Assembly: GCF_014656095.1 (NCBI RefSeq)
Contig: NZ_BNBT01000035.1
Coordinates: 1 to 61,792 of the forward strand
DNA from: Streptomyces longispororuber
GTDB lineage: Bacteria > Actinomycetota > Actinomycetes > Streptomycetales > Streptomycetaceae
Direction: 5' to 3'
Length of the DNA: 61,792 nt
Shown here: positions 25,501 through 33,197 of the stretch, in pieces
Numbering within the stretch: position 1 is the first letter of the stretch
Layout of the letters: every line of letters starts with the position of its first letter
Program-made: the position numbers and the translations under genes
Notes under the pieces: model-generated
What the model was told of the DNA's origin: nothing
Databases searched by the model: none
The model's input: only the letters and a program-made list of their open reading frames with translations

Positions 25501-25922
25501 ACGAGCGCGTCGGTGACACGGAAGTCGGAGAGCTGGTGCCAGGGCACCGCGCCCTGGCCCTCCGGCACATAGGCGGGCACCTCGGCACGGGCGGCGCCCC
25601 GCGGCGCCTTCGGCGTCTCACCGGTACGGGCGCGCTCCGCCTGCTGGGCCCGCCAGGCGGCCTCCTCCGGCGTCGGCTCGGCCTCGGCCTCCGGTGCCAC
25701 CGGCCTGGTTTCGCCGACCTTGACCGGCGGGATGGCGAAGGGCTCCTTTGGCTTGCCCCACACCGACCGCGGGCCGGGGTCCGGGGGCTCCGGGGCCGCC
25801 AGCGCCGCCGTTCCCGACGCGGCGAGCGAGAGGGCGGCCACCGCCGCCACTAAGGCGAAACGTGATCTGTACGTGGATCTGCGGGCACGCCGAACAGGCG
25901 TGCCCGGGGCACGTTGGGACAT
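22554..25922 (-). CDS. Secreted Rhs/YD-repeat protein with glycine-rich hydrophobic C-terminal tail
   Basis: A 1122-aa protein. A signal peptide spans residues 1-42 (basic start, ALAA-P cleavage region). From about 300 to 960 it consists of YD/Rhs repeats (YDxxGxxxxxxxxxG pattern) that fold into a closed shell. The Rhs core end is clear: YLTDALGSVIAL, RFAGGYQDPTGLYHFEARYYDP, then DPVNRIDPSG, the usual junction to a toxin. The final 79 residues are Gly/Ala/Val-rich (GPVVGGAVGGCLGGAV), like a membrane-inserting glycine zipper, not a nuclease. Leu24 in the signal peptide is a TTA codon (25851-25853), so translation should depend on bldA. ATG 25922 follows a G-rich site. Downstream lie five small membrane proteins. 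Confidence 0.85.
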   Translation of the reverse strand: MSQRAPGTPVRRARRSTYRSRFALVAAVAALSLAASGTAALAAPEPPDPGPRSVWGKPKEPFAIPPVKVGETRPVAPEAEAEPTPEEAAWRAQQAERARTGETPKAPRGAARAEVPAYVPEGQGAVPWHQLSDFRVTDALVARINLSNGNLMLAATDFDVAGVGQKLRLARTYNSFDAPWGKVSQRWWQEYERYLQVRDDEVVVYGATGDAARFKKKADGSFTTPKGYSKDLKKNTDGTYTLTSRKSGLKDTYDEHGTLTKVTDKNKGTITVDQHDKDGEHKGFKLTETRTGRWVDLVRTYGDQWQAKDHTGRTAVFDLNKAGDLAKTTDTEGKTTHFGYDASRRLTKITTPEGRVTVFTYDAENRVTSMLRATETGGDGHTGPTYTYAYSAKDPAAAGTTTVTDPEQHATKYEHNKDGGVTKVTDALGHSRSRTYDANHNVETATDAMGTGGSGGNVTAYGWDARNNPTSAKLPTGATASLTGYQTIAGTDLPKSFTSADDEKTDFTYDTAGNTKSVAVTGTGGGKRTYDYNDATPDCGGFQGQRCKATTTMSDTKSVSTSFRYDEKGNLTKATPPAPMKPTTYTYDALGRPETVTDGRGITTVYAYDERDRVTKVTSSSKATVTYSYDGDGNLTQRSDGTGVIKYAFDPLSRETVRTLQNGSQTKLTYTPAGNVETYEDPAGVTDYIWNKVNKLAKLKDPAGRTTTYEYNNNDIRTKTTYPGGTEQTVTPDKSSRPQRIRATSHKGTLVDLSYDYKNAGKDSTKIRTRTDAVTDTKISYTYDTAGRFSYAEETKGSTVAYSWQYCFDQAGNLTSQGTGRGCPSDSTFTVNDAQQITAKNGDSTNWSYDAAGNETAGAPTPEGTRTGEQYSDFSQLTSITVGGTTHEGQYGSTDQSERIRLGDTFFHNGPLGLSAKSTGGVDMGFNREPGGTLNSMTTGGKSYYYLTDALGSVIALTDESGVKVNTYSYSPRGVARAATSEMVPQPYRFAGGYQDPTGLYHFEARYYDPHMTRFTQPDPSGQEKNPYLYAEGDPVNRIDPSGLLSLGDVVGAVAGTVASTALDGVLGPVVGGAVGGCLGGAVTAAIDGGSIGKACAEQGALGAATGGAGALTKIGVKALKK

Positions 25923-25945
25923 GTCTTCCCCCCACGGAAAGAGAC

Positions 25946-25968
25946 GTCACAGTGACCACACCGGTCAC
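25946..25968. promoter_or_regulatory. Operator-like palindromes upstream of the Rhs gene
   Basis: GTGACC-ACACC-GGTCAC (25952-25968) is a perfect 6-5-6 palindrome, and GTCAC-A-GTGAC (25946-25956) overlaps it, giving three half-sites 24-46 bp before the Rhs start codon. The remaining DNA to 26350 shows no supported gene. Confidence 0.45.
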
Positions 25969-26352
25969 CGGAGGCGCACACGCTGCCACAGGACGTTCAC
26001 AAGCTCCGGCCGCTTCCCAGGGATTCGCTTTCCACGCCCACCGGAATCAGTCACGCGTTTGATCACCTGTGCGACGGCAAACAGTTGCAGCGGAGCAAGA
26101 GACGTCAGGCCGACACCGCCCCGAGCTGAGACGCTTCGCCGGTGGGTCGTGAGCGGGGTGGAAGCAGGATGACCGGAAGCGCATCCATATGTTGGCCCGC
26201 AAAGCACCCCGGTGGCGGCCAGTCCGCTTCACCGGTGCTGCGGCAAACGCCGTCCGCGCGCAGCCTCCCTCGCCGCCCGTCGTTGTCCGGTTCGGCGGCC
26301 GGGATCCGCGGTCGCACCGAAACCCCGCCTCACTCTTGTGTAGATTTCGTGT

Positions 26353-26661
26353 GTGAGCGATGGAGTTGCCCTGCAGACGCTGTTCGCCGATGTGTGCCGG
26401 ACCCTTGCCGGGGCCGGGTTCGACGTCACGTCGGCACGTGCCGAGGAAGGGGTGGGGCTGCGGGTCCGCCAGGAGTCGGACGCGGTGACGGTGAGCTGGG
26501 TGCCGGCGCAGGAGCTGGACCCCGCCCGCCGGGTGGACGCGGAGTACGCGGGCATCCGCGCGGCCCTGCGGCAGGCCCTGCTGGAGACCCTCACGCAGGC
26601 CGGGTTCCAGGTGAAGGCGGACCCCTCGAAGGGAGAGGTGCGGGTGCGGCCGGCGCCCTAA
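26353..26661 (+). CDS. Hypothetical protein, 102 aa
   Basis: A small cytosolic alpha/beta-looking protein without signal peptide or membrane span. Its middle reads as a strand-turn-strand (GLRVRQESDAVTVSWVPA) followed by a long helix and a final GFQVKADPSKGEVRV. No family was recognised. GTG 26353 lies 6 bp after TAGATT (26341-26346), so the transcript may be leaderless. It is followed by a 33-bp minisatellite. Codon use is typical of the genome. Confidence 0.65.
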   Translation: MSDGVALQTLFADVCRTLAGAGFDVTSARAEEGVGLRVRQESDAVTVSWVPAQELDPARRVDAEYAGIRAALRQALLETLTQAGFQVKADPSKGEVRVRPAP

Positions 26662-26759
26662 CCGCGAGGCGCCCCGGCCACAGCGCGCCCCAGCCGCGAG
26701 GCGCCCCGGCCACGAGCGCGCCCCAGCCGCGAGGCGCCCCGGCCACGAGCACGCCCCAG
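26662..26759. repeat. 33-bp tandem repeat, three units
   Basis: Three consecutive units beginning CCGCGAGGCGCCCCGGCCAC and differing at one to three positions follow the stop of the 102-aa gene. There are no spacers, so this is a minisatellite and not a CRISPR array. The rest to 26918 holds no supported gene. Confidence 0.85.
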
Positions 26760-26918
26760 CCACGTACGCGCTCGGCGCGCGGTCGGGCGCGGCGCACCAC
26801 CGCCCCGCACGGCCGCGCTCCCGCGCACGGAGTTCGAGCCGTTCTCCGCCGGGCGCGGTGTGTCGATGCGCTGACGGACGGTCATGACAGGACCTCACCC
26901 GGCTGCCACGATGGCTCG

Positions 26919-28157
26919 ATGATGCATTCAGGCAGGGTGGCCGTGGTCGGCGGCAGCGTCGCGGGGTGCGCGGCGGCGCTGGCGGCGCACCGGGGCGGGG
27001 CGGACGAGATCACCGTGTACGAGCGGGCGGCGGACCGCCTCGCGGACCGGGGCGTGGGGCTCGCGGTGCACAACTCCCGCTACACGGAGCTGGAGTCGGC
27101 CGGCTACCTGGACGCGGACATGCAGTGGGTGCAGCTCACCGGACGGCGCTGGTACGTGCGCGACGAGGCGGCGCCGGGGCCGCTCGGGCACGAGATCGGC
27201 GTGATGCCGTTCCCGTTCCGCACGTACAACTGGGGCCCGCTGTGGGGCGAGTTGCGGCGCCGGGTGCCGGAGACCGTCACGTTCCGCACCGGTACGACGG
27301 TCGACGGCGTGCGCCCGTGCCCGGGCGGGGCGGTGGTGGAGACCGACGACGGCGCCACGGAGCGGTTCGACGTGGTGGTCGGCGCGGACGGCTACCGCTC
27401 GGCGGTGCGCGAGGCCGCGTTCCCCGGCGTGCGCGCCGCGTACGCGGGCTATCTGGCGTGGCGCGGGGCGTACCCGGAGGAGCGGCTCGCGGACCCGGAC
27501 CTGTGGGCCGTCGACGACTGCGTCTACGCCGTGTTCCCGGGCGGCCACGTCATCCTGTACCGCATCCCCGACGGCGCGGGCGGGCGGCGCGTCAACTGGG
27601 TCCTGTACACGGCCCCGCCGCCGGGCGTCGACGCCGACCTCGGCACCGGCACCAGCGCCGCCACCGGCCCGCGCAGCCTGCCGCCCGGGGGCCTGACGGA
27701 CGCCCTGAGCCGCCATCTGCGGTACGTGACCGACGAGCTGCTTCCGCCGTACTGGGGCGCGGTGGTACGCGCCACCGCCCCGTCCGAGCTGCTCCTCCAG
27801 CCCATGTACGACTACACGGCGCCGCGCTACACCCAGGGCCGGGTGCTGCTCGCGGGCGACGCGGCGACGGTGGCCCGCCCCCACACGGGCGCGGGCGCGG
27901 TGAAGGCCCTCCAGGACGCCACCGTCCTGGAGTCCGCCATCCTCACGGCCGTGACCTGGCCCGACGCCCTGGAGTCGTACGACACGGACCGCACGGTCGC
28001 CGGCCGCACGATGGTCGACCTCGGCCGCCGCCTGGGCCGCGCCCTGGTCCAGGAGACCCCCGACTGGCGGTCCCTGAGCCAGGCGGACCTGGAGGCGTGG
28101 TGGAAGCAGGCGGACGGCACGGGGGCGTTCGGCGGGCGGGAGCTGCGCAGGCGCTGA
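26919..28157 (+). CDS. FAD-dependent monooxygenase (class A flavoprotein)
   Basis: A 412-aa enzyme of the p-hydroxybenzoate-hydroxylase-like group. The FAD dinucleotide fold VVGGSVAGCAAAL starts at residue 7, the DG motif VVGADGYRSAVRE is near 155, and the second FAD motif LLAGDAATVARPHTGAGA near 310. It hydroxylates or oxidises an unknown small, probably aromatic, substrate using NAD(P)H and oxygen. Tandem ATG codons at 26919 and 26922 were the only starts that give a correct fold. It is a single gene, with no obvious pathway partners beside it. Confidence 0.87.
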   Translation: MMHSGRVAVVGGSVAGCAAALAAHRGGADEITVYERAADRLADRGVGLAVHNSRYTELESAGYLDADMQWVQLTGRRWYVRDEAAPGPLGHEIGVMPFPFRTYNWGPLWGELRRRVPETVTFRTGTTVDGVRPCPGGAVVETDDGATERFDVVVGADGYRSAVREAAFPGVRAAYAGYLAWRGAYPEERLADPDLWAVDDCVYAVFPGGHVILYRIPDGAGGRRVNWVLYTAPPPGVDADLGTGTSAATGPRSLPPGGLTDALSRHLRYVTDELLPPYWGAVVRATAPSELLLQPMYDYTAPRYTQGRVLLAGDAATVARPHTGAGAVKALQDATVLESAILTAVTWPDALESYDTDRTVAGRTMVDLGRRLGRALVQETPDWRSLSQADLEAWWKQADGTGAFGGRELRRR

Positions 28158-28287
28158 GCCGGAGGGCGCTCCCGGAGGGCGCTCCCGGAGGGCCAGAGGC
28201 CTGGTCCGGAGGCCGTTGTCAGTGGCGTGCGGCACCATCGGTGGTGGGTGGGCGACCGACGGGGGTCACGACACAGGGGGTGTTCGC

Positions 28288-28926
28288 ATGCCCAGACCGA
28301 CGACGGCCGCGCAGCGGCGGATCATCGCGGAGGCGGACCCGGTGACGGGGCGGCTGCGGGGCACGGAGGCGCAGTTGGCGGCCTTGGTGCGGCTGCGGCT
28401 CGCCTTCCGGCACCCGCGCCCGCCGCACGCGTACTTCCTCACGCCCGCCGGGCACCGGGTGCGGGAGGAGCCGGCCGAGGCCGTCCCGGAAACCGCGCCC
28501 GTGGAGACGGAGACCGGGGTGTTCGCCGCGCGTACGGGCACGGAGCGGGAGGCGCCGCCGCCCGGCGAGGACGCGGCCGCGCGGGCCCGGGAGGTGCGCG
28601 GGGCGTGGCTGGGCCTCGTCGAGCTGCGGCGGATGACGAACCCCGGGGGCGACCGGGAGCGGCCGTGCGCCTGGGAGCGCGCGCACCGGGCGCGGGCCGT
28701 GGCCATCGCCCTGGAGGCGGCGGGCCGGACCCCCGCGGCGCCCAGGCGGGAGGGGTATCGGGTGACGGAGTCGCCGCAGCCCGACGCGGTGGAGGTGGGC
28801 GAGCCCACGGCGGACGGGGTGCGGGCCTGCGGCGCGGTCCTGGAGCGGGCGGGGTGGCTGGTGAGCGAGCACGGGGACGGCCGGACGGGGCGGCGGTTCC
28901 TGGTGGTGTCGGCGCGGCGGGCATGA
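28288..28926 (+). CDS. Hypothetical protein, 212 aa
   Basis: A charged, Arg/Glu/Pro-rich cytosolic protein. Residues 10-60 look like a winged-helix-like segment (RRIIAEADPVTGRLRGTEAQLAALV, then AYFLTPAGHRVRE), the middle is a Pro/Glu-rich linker, and the C-terminal part has GVRACGAVLERAGWLVSEH. No family was recognised with confidence. ATG 28288 has AGGGGGT 6 nt upstream. Third-position GC is very high, supporting a real gene. Confidence 0.6.
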   Translation: MPRPTTAAQRRIIAEADPVTGRLRGTEAQLAALVRLRLAFRHPRPPHAYFLTPAGHRVREEPAEAVPETAPVETETGVFAARTGTEREAPPPGEDAAARAREVRGAWLGLVELRRMTNPGGDRERPCAWERAHRARAVAIALEAAGRTPAAPRREGYRVTESPQPDAVEVGEPTADGVRACGAVLERAGWLVSEHGDGRTGRRFLVVSARRA

Positions 28927-29026
28927 GGCCCCGGCAGGCCCGCCCGCGCCCGCGCGCAGGAATGCCGGGCCGCCCGGGCCGGTTGATCACTGCACCAGTC
29001 GTGTGTCAGCAGGGGAAGGGGACGTT

Positions 29027-29455
29027 GTGGCGCAGGAGCAGCCGTACTCCGTCGGGATCACGGTCCGCGGGTACGAGACGGACGTACAGGGGCATCTGAA
29101 CCAGGCCGTGTACCTCCAGTACGCGGAGCACGCCCGCTGGTCGATCCTCCTGGAGGCGGGCATCCGGCAGGCGGACCTGATCTCGAAGGGCGTGGGCCCG
29201 GTCGCCCTGGAGAACACCCTGCGGTACCGCAGCGAGCTGCGCGCCGGGGACGAGGTCTCCGTGTCGTGCCGGTTCCTGTGGGGCGAGCGGAAGACCTTCC
29301 GGATCGAGCAGATCTTCACCAAGCCGGACGGCACGGTCGCGGCCGAGCTGACCGGGGTGGGCGGTCTGCTCGACCTCAAGGAGCGGCGGATGGTCGACGA
29401 CCCGAAGGAGTACTTCCGGGCGCTGGCCTCCGACGCGCGGGTCCTGGGCCTCTGA
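29027..29455 (+). CDS. Acyl-CoA thioesterase, 4HBT hotdog family
   Basis: A 142-aa single hotdog domain. The 4-hydroxybenzoyl-CoA thioesterase signature YETDVQGHLNQAVYLQYAEH places the catalytic Asp at residue 19 with His 23 and Asn 25 beside it. It hydrolyses an acyl-CoA or acyl-ACP thioester in the cytosol as a tetramer; the acyl group is not predictable. GTG 29027 was chosen because AAGGGG lies upstream and the fold starts there. It is convergent with the aldo/keto reductase gene (41 bp between stops). Confidence 0.85.
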   Translation: MAQEQPYSVGITVRGYETDVQGHLNQAVYLQYAEHARWSILLEAGIRQADLISKGVGPVALENTLRYRSELRAGDEVSVSCRFLWGERKTFRIEQIFTKPDGTVAAELTGVGGLLDLKERRMVDDPKEYFRALASDARVLGL

Positions 29456-29495
29456 CAGCCGGTGACGGGGCGCTGACGGGCCGGGCGGCACCTCC

Positions 29496-30461
29496 TCAGG
29501 AGGCCGCCCGGTCCGCCGCCCCCTCCCGGTCCCGCAGGTCCGCCAAGTCGTCCGCGCCGAGCGTGAGCGCGGCGGCCGCCACGTTCTCCTCCAGGTGCGC
29601 GAGGGACGACGTGCCCGGGATGGCGAGCACCGCCGGGGACACGGACAGCGACCAGGCCAGGGTGACCTGCGCGGCGCTCACCCCGTGCCGCTCGGCGACG
29701 CGTCGCAGCGCCGTGACGTCCGGGGCGCCCGCGCCGCCGAGCGGGAAGTACGGCACGAAGGCGATGCCCTGCCGGGCGCACCGCTCGACCATGGCGTCGG
29801 CCTCGGCGTCCCGCGAGGCGGGGCTGAACCTGTTCTGCACGGCGGCGACCGGCGCGATCCGCTGGGCCTCGGCGAGTTGCCCGGCGGTGGCGTTGCTGAC
29901 GCCGAGGTGCCGGACGAGGCCCTGCTCGCGCAGTGCGGCGAGGGCCTCGAAGCGCCCTCCGCCGGGCCCGTCCTGGCCGAGGAAGCGCAGGTAGACCAGG
30001 TCGAGGTGGTCGACGCCGAGCTCGCGCAGGTTCCGGTGGACGTCGGCCCTGATCTTCGCGGGGTCGGCGGGCGCCAGCCAGGCGTGGTCCGGGGAGCGGT
30101 CGGGCCCGACCTTCGTGGCGATCACCAGGTCGTCCCGGTACGGGTGCAGGGCCCGGCGGATGAGGGCGTTCGCGGACAGGTCCGCGTAGAAGTAGAAGGC
30201 GGCCGTGTCGATGTGGTCGACGCCGAGTTCGACGGCGCGGCGCAGCACGGCGACGGCGGCCTCGGGGTCGCCCGCGGGCCCCTCCCAGGTCCGGCCGGGC
30301 AGCCGCATCGCGCCGAAGCCCATCCGGGCGACGAGCAGGTCGCCGCCGATCGCGAAGCGCCCGGCGGCGGAGGCGGGCGGGGTGCCGGGGACGGCGTCGT
30401 GGGGGGCGTGGGGGGCGTGGGGTGTGTGAGGGGCTTGGGGCGCGTGCGCGTGCTTGCTCAT
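29496..30461 (-). CDS. Aldo/keto reductase, YdbC-like
   Basis: A 321-aa TIM-barrel NADPH-dependent oxidoreductase. The AKR core is present: GFGAMRLPG, HIDTAAFYFYADLSANALIRRAL with the Asp and Tyr, VIATKVG with the Lys, and GVSNAT. The position of the usual catalytic His is Arg (DLVYLRFLG), as in the AKR subgroup that includes E. coli YdbC. An N-terminal tail of HAP/PHT repeats precedes the domain. ATG 30461 or 30470 could start it; neither has a clear ribosome site. It probably reduces an aldehyde such as pyridoxal or a small ketone. Confidence 0.82.
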   Translation of the reverse strand: MSKHAHAPQAPHTPHAPHAPHDAVPGTPPASAAGRFAIGGDLLVARMGFGAMRLPGRTWEGPAGDPEAAVAVLRRAVELGVDHIDTAAFYFYADLSANALIRRALHPYRDDLVIATKVGPDRSPDHAWLAPADPAKIRADVHRNLRELGVDHLDLVYLRFLGQDGPGGGRFEALAALREQGLVRHLGVSNATAGQLAEAQRIAPVAAVQNRFSPASRDAEADAMVERCARQGIAFVPYFPLGGAGAPDVTALRRVAERHGVSAAQVTLAWSLSVSPAVLAIPGTSSLAHLEENVAAAALTLGADDLADLRDREGAADRAAS

Positions 30462-30605
30462 GCGGATCATGGTGGGGCCGAGGTGCGGCGTACGGGCGGG
30501 AGTGGCCAGTTGTTGCCAGGGACCGGGCCAGGGGGCGGCGCGTGCCGGGGCCCGGCCGTCAGGAACGCAAGGCGACACCGTCCGACCCACCTCACCCGGC
30601 ACGCA

Positions 30606-30647
30606 GCACCCGGCACCCGGCACCCAGCACCCAGCACCCAGCACCCA
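30606..30647. repeat. Six tandem heptamers GCACCCR
   Basis: Two GCACCCG and four GCACCCA units run without interruption between the VOC gene and the aldo/keto reductase promoter region. They are a simple-sequence repeat with no evident function. Confidence 0.8.
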
Positions 30648-30651
30648 GCCA

Positions 30652-31038
30652 TCAAGGATGCGCGGCGGCGCGGTCCGACTCGCTGCGCAGGACGCAGAAC
30701 TCGTTGCCTTCCGGGTCGGCGAGGATCGCCCAGCCCGTGCCGTCGGGGTTCCGGTGGTCGGCGACCAAGGTGGCGCCGAGGCCCAGCAGCCGCTGCACCT
30801 CCTGATCGCGCGAGGTCTCGGGGCGCAGGCACAGGTGGACCCGGTTCTTGACCGTCTTGGCCTCGGGCACCCGGTTGAAGTGCAGCACCGGCCCGTCCGG
30901 CGACAGCAGCACCTGGGTCTCCCGGTCGCCGGGCCTGTCCTCCGGATGCAAGGGGCGGCCGGTCACCCCGCTCCAGAACCGGGCCAGCTCATAGGGGTTC
31001 GCACAGTCGATCGCCACGTTCTGCACCACCGAGACCAT
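30652..31038 (-). CDS. VOC family (glyoxalase/bleomycin-resistance-like) protein
   Basis: A 128-aa two-module beta-alpha-beta-beta-beta protein. It shows the family start VQNVAIDCANPYELARFW, a central VLHFNRVPEAK, the second module beginning NRVHLCL near residue 65 and the end WAILADPEGNEFCVL. His/Glu metal ligands can be placed at the module ends, but the substrate is unknown. It starts at ATG 31038 and follows the sigma gene leftward with 134 bp between. A triplet of GCGGAACCCCG repeats (31084-31116) lies in that gap. Confidence 0.82.
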   Translation of the reverse strand: MVSVVQNVAIDCANPYELARFWSGVTGRPLHPEDRPGDRETQVLLSPDGPVLHFNRVPEAKTVKNRVHLCLRPETSRDQEVQRLLGLGATLVADHRNPDGTGWAILADPEGNEFCVLRSESDRAAAHP

Positions 31039-31172
31039 GCGCGCGAGCCTCCCCGATCTTCCCGCCGGACGCCACCCCTTTCCGGCGGAACCCCGGCGGA
31101 ACCCCGGCGGAACCCCGGCGGCCGGTCCCCCGCGGCGACGGCAGCCGCCGGGCTCCCCTCCGGGGGGCGGCC

Positions 31173-32117
31173 TCAGCGGGCCACGGCCGTCTCCCGGGCC
31201 ACCCGCGACAGCTTCTCGGGGTTCCTGACGTGGTACGCCCCGGTGACGTAGCCGTCCTCGACGCGCACGGCCACGACGCCGTCGACCTCCCCGTCGACGC
31301 GGACGAGCAGCCCCGGGCCGCCGTTGATCTGCACCGGCTCCACCGACCTCCGCGCGCCGCGCCACCAGCCGCCCGCCAGCAGCCGGGCCACCTTGTCCGC
31401 GCCGACGACCGGCCGCAGCAAGGCGTGCCGGACCCCGCCGCCGTCGCTCAGGGCGACCACGTCCGGCGCGAGGACGTCGAGCAGGCCCTGCAACTCACCG
31501 GTCTCCACCGCGCGTTGGAACGCCTGGAGCGCGGCCCGGGTCTCGTCCGCGGAGACCGTGCCGCGGGGCCTGCGCGCGGCGACGTGCGCCCGGGCCCGGT
31601 AGGCGAGCTGCCGGACCGCGGCCGGGCTCCTGCCGACGGCCTCGGCGATCTCCTCGTACGCGAGGTCGAACACCTCGCGCAGCACGAACACCGCCCGCTC
31701 CACCGGCGCGAGCGTCTCCATCACCAGCAGCATGGCCATCGAGATGCTGTCGGCCAGCTCGACGTCCTCGGCCACGTCGGGCGCGGTCAGCAGCGGCTCG
31801 GGCAGCCACGGCCCGACGTAGGACTCCTTGCGGCGGCCGAGCGCGCGCATCCGGTCCAGGGCCTGGCGGGTGACGATCCGCACCAGGTAGGCGCGTTCCT
31901 CGCGCACGGTGGCCGGGTCGACACCGGCCCAGCGCAGCCAGGTCTCCTGGAGTACGTCCTCGGCGTCGGCGGCCGAGCCGAGCATCTCGTAGGCCACGGT
32001 GAACAACAGGTTCCGGTGGGCGACGAACACCTCGGTGGCGGTGTCCGCCGACCCCGCCCGGGCGGCACGGCCGGGCGGCTCCGCCGTGTCCGTCGTGCCT
32101 GCGCTGCGCTCGCTCAT
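31173..32117 (-). CDS. sigJ: Second ECF41-type sigma factor (SigJ-like)
   Basis: A 314-aa sigma factor with the same plan as the one at 20042: region 2 (LFTVAYEMLGSAADAEDVLQ near 40), region 4 (AVFVLREVFDLAYEEIAEAV near 150) and a SnoaL-like C-terminal domain. It carries GPWLPEPL, the DGGG turn (here DGGGV, lacking the usual Lys/Arg) and NPEKL. ATG 32117 has GGGAG. It is divergent from an NAD(P)-binding oxidoreductase, a typical ECF41 partner. The intergenic DNA lacks a clean TGTCACA-16-CGTC; only GGTCACA at 32207-32213 is close. Confidence 0.88.
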   Translation of the reverse strand: MSERSAGTTDTAEPPGRAARAGSADTATEVFVAHRNLLFTVAYEMLGSAADAEDVLQETWLRWAGVDPATVREERAYLVRIVTRQALDRMRALGRRKESYVGPWLPEPLLTAPDVAEDVELADSISMAMLLVMETLAPVERAVFVLREVFDLAYEEIAEAVGRSPAAVRQLAYRARAHVAARRPRGTVSADETRAALQAFQRAVETGELQGLLDVLAPDVVALSDGGGVRHALLRPVVGADKVARLLAGGWWRGARRSVEPVQINGGPGLLVRVDGEVDGVVAVRVEDGYVTGAYHVRNPEKLSRVARETAVAR

Positions 32118-32307
32118 GTCCCGGCTCCCGCCTGTCCCTTCCGGTTCCGCTCCACCCACGGGACGCCGGCCGCCGCCGTTCCGTAACACCCCCGGCCGGT
32201 GGCCTAGGTCACATGTTGGCGTCCGTTACGAGCGGCGCGGCGCCGACGTCTCGTGACCGTCAGGGCACCGCGGGGAACAGCCCCGCCGCCAGGCCCCCGA
32301 AAACGAC

Positions 32308-32338
32308 CACGACCACAACCACAACCACAACCACAACC
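32308..32338 (+). repeat. ACAACC hexamer repeat before the SDR-like gene
   Basis: About five tandem ACAACC/CCACAA units form an unstructured, C/A-rich leader immediately before the GGAGGGT ribosome site of the gene at 32353. Such leaders can raise translation by staying single-stranded. Confidence 0.7.
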
Positions 32339-32352
32339 GGAGGGTACGGACC

Positions 32353-33129
32353 ATGAGCACCAGCAAGTTCGCCGTAGCGGGAGCGACCGGGCGCCTGGGG
32401 CGCCACGTCGTGGACGTCCTCACGGAGCGGGGGCACCACGTCGTGCCGATGTCCCGCGCCACCGGCGTGGACGTCATCACCGGGGAGGGCCTGGCCGAGG
32501 CGCTCGCCGGGGTCGATGTCATCGTCGACGTCGCGTCGTGGCACGCCTCCGAGCAGGCCGCCGCCGCGGCGTTCTTCCGCACGGCCGCCCGCAACCTGCA
32601 CGAGGCCGGGCTGCGCGCCGGGGCCGACCGCGTCGTCGCCGTGTCGATCATCGGCGCGGACAAGGCCACCGCCGGTTTCGTCGCCGCCCAGCAGGTGCAC
32701 GAGGAGGCGCACCTGTCCGGCCCGCTGCCCGCCCGCATCCTGCGGGCCGCGCAGTTCCACGAGTTCGTCGGCCAGCTCCTGGACTGGCGGCAGGGCGACG
32801 TCGCGCACATCCCGGACCTGCCCACCCAGCTCGTCGCCTGCCGCACCGTGGCCGAGACGCTGGCCGACCTGGCCGACCTGGCCGCCGACCCCGGCGCGGC
32901 GACCCGGCCGGACCCCGGCACGCCGATCCCCGAGGTCGCCGGACCCCGCCGGGAGAGCCTGGCCGAGGCGGCGCGGCTGCTCGGCGCCCGGCGCGGCGTC
33001 GAAGTCGTCGCGGTCGACGGCTCGGGCCTGCCCGACGCGGGCCTCGCGGCGGCGGGCGCGTTCCTGCCCGGCCCCCACGCCACACTCGCCGGGCCCACCT
33101 TCCAGGAGTGGCTCGACGCCCGGCCCTGA
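32353..33129 (+). CDS. NAD(P)-binding oxidoreductase, NmrA/atypical SDR type
   Basis: A 258-aa atypical SDR. The N-terminal VAGATGRLGRHVVDVL binds NAD(P); no YxxxK pair is evident, which fits NmrA-like sensors or reductases. Typical segments are VIVDVASWHASEQAAAAAFF and RILRAAQFHEFVGQLLDW. It starts at ATG 32353 with GGAGGG 9 nt upstream. Oxidoreductases of this kind are standard genomic partners of ECF41 sigma factors, and the gene is divergent from such a factor, so it is the probable target of that sigma. The substrate is unknown. Confidence 0.82.
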   Translation: MSTSKFAVAGATGRLGRHVVDVLTERGHHVVPMSRATGVDVITGEGLAEALAGVDVIVDVASWHASEQAAAAAFFRTAARNLHEAGLRAGADRVVAVSIIGADKATAGFVAAQQVHEEAHLSGPLPARILRAAQFHEFVGQLLDWRQGDVAHIPDLPTQLVACRTVAETLADLADLAADPGAATRPDPGTPIPEVAGPRRESLAEAARLLGARRGVEVVAVDGSGLPDAGLAAAGAFLPGPHATLAGPTFQEWLDARP

Positions 33130-33197
33130 CCCCGGGCAAGCCCGCCGCCCTCCCACCCGACACCGACCCCATCCACGCGCAACAGAACGGAACCGCC

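Noticed and set aside
26662..26759. 33-bp repeats considered as a CRISPR array
   Set aside because: Units abut directly with no unique spacers, and no cas genes are present.
32207..32213. GGTCACA as an ECF41 -35 element for the second sigma module
   Set aside because: The sequence 16 bp downstream is GAGC, not CGTC, so the signature fails.
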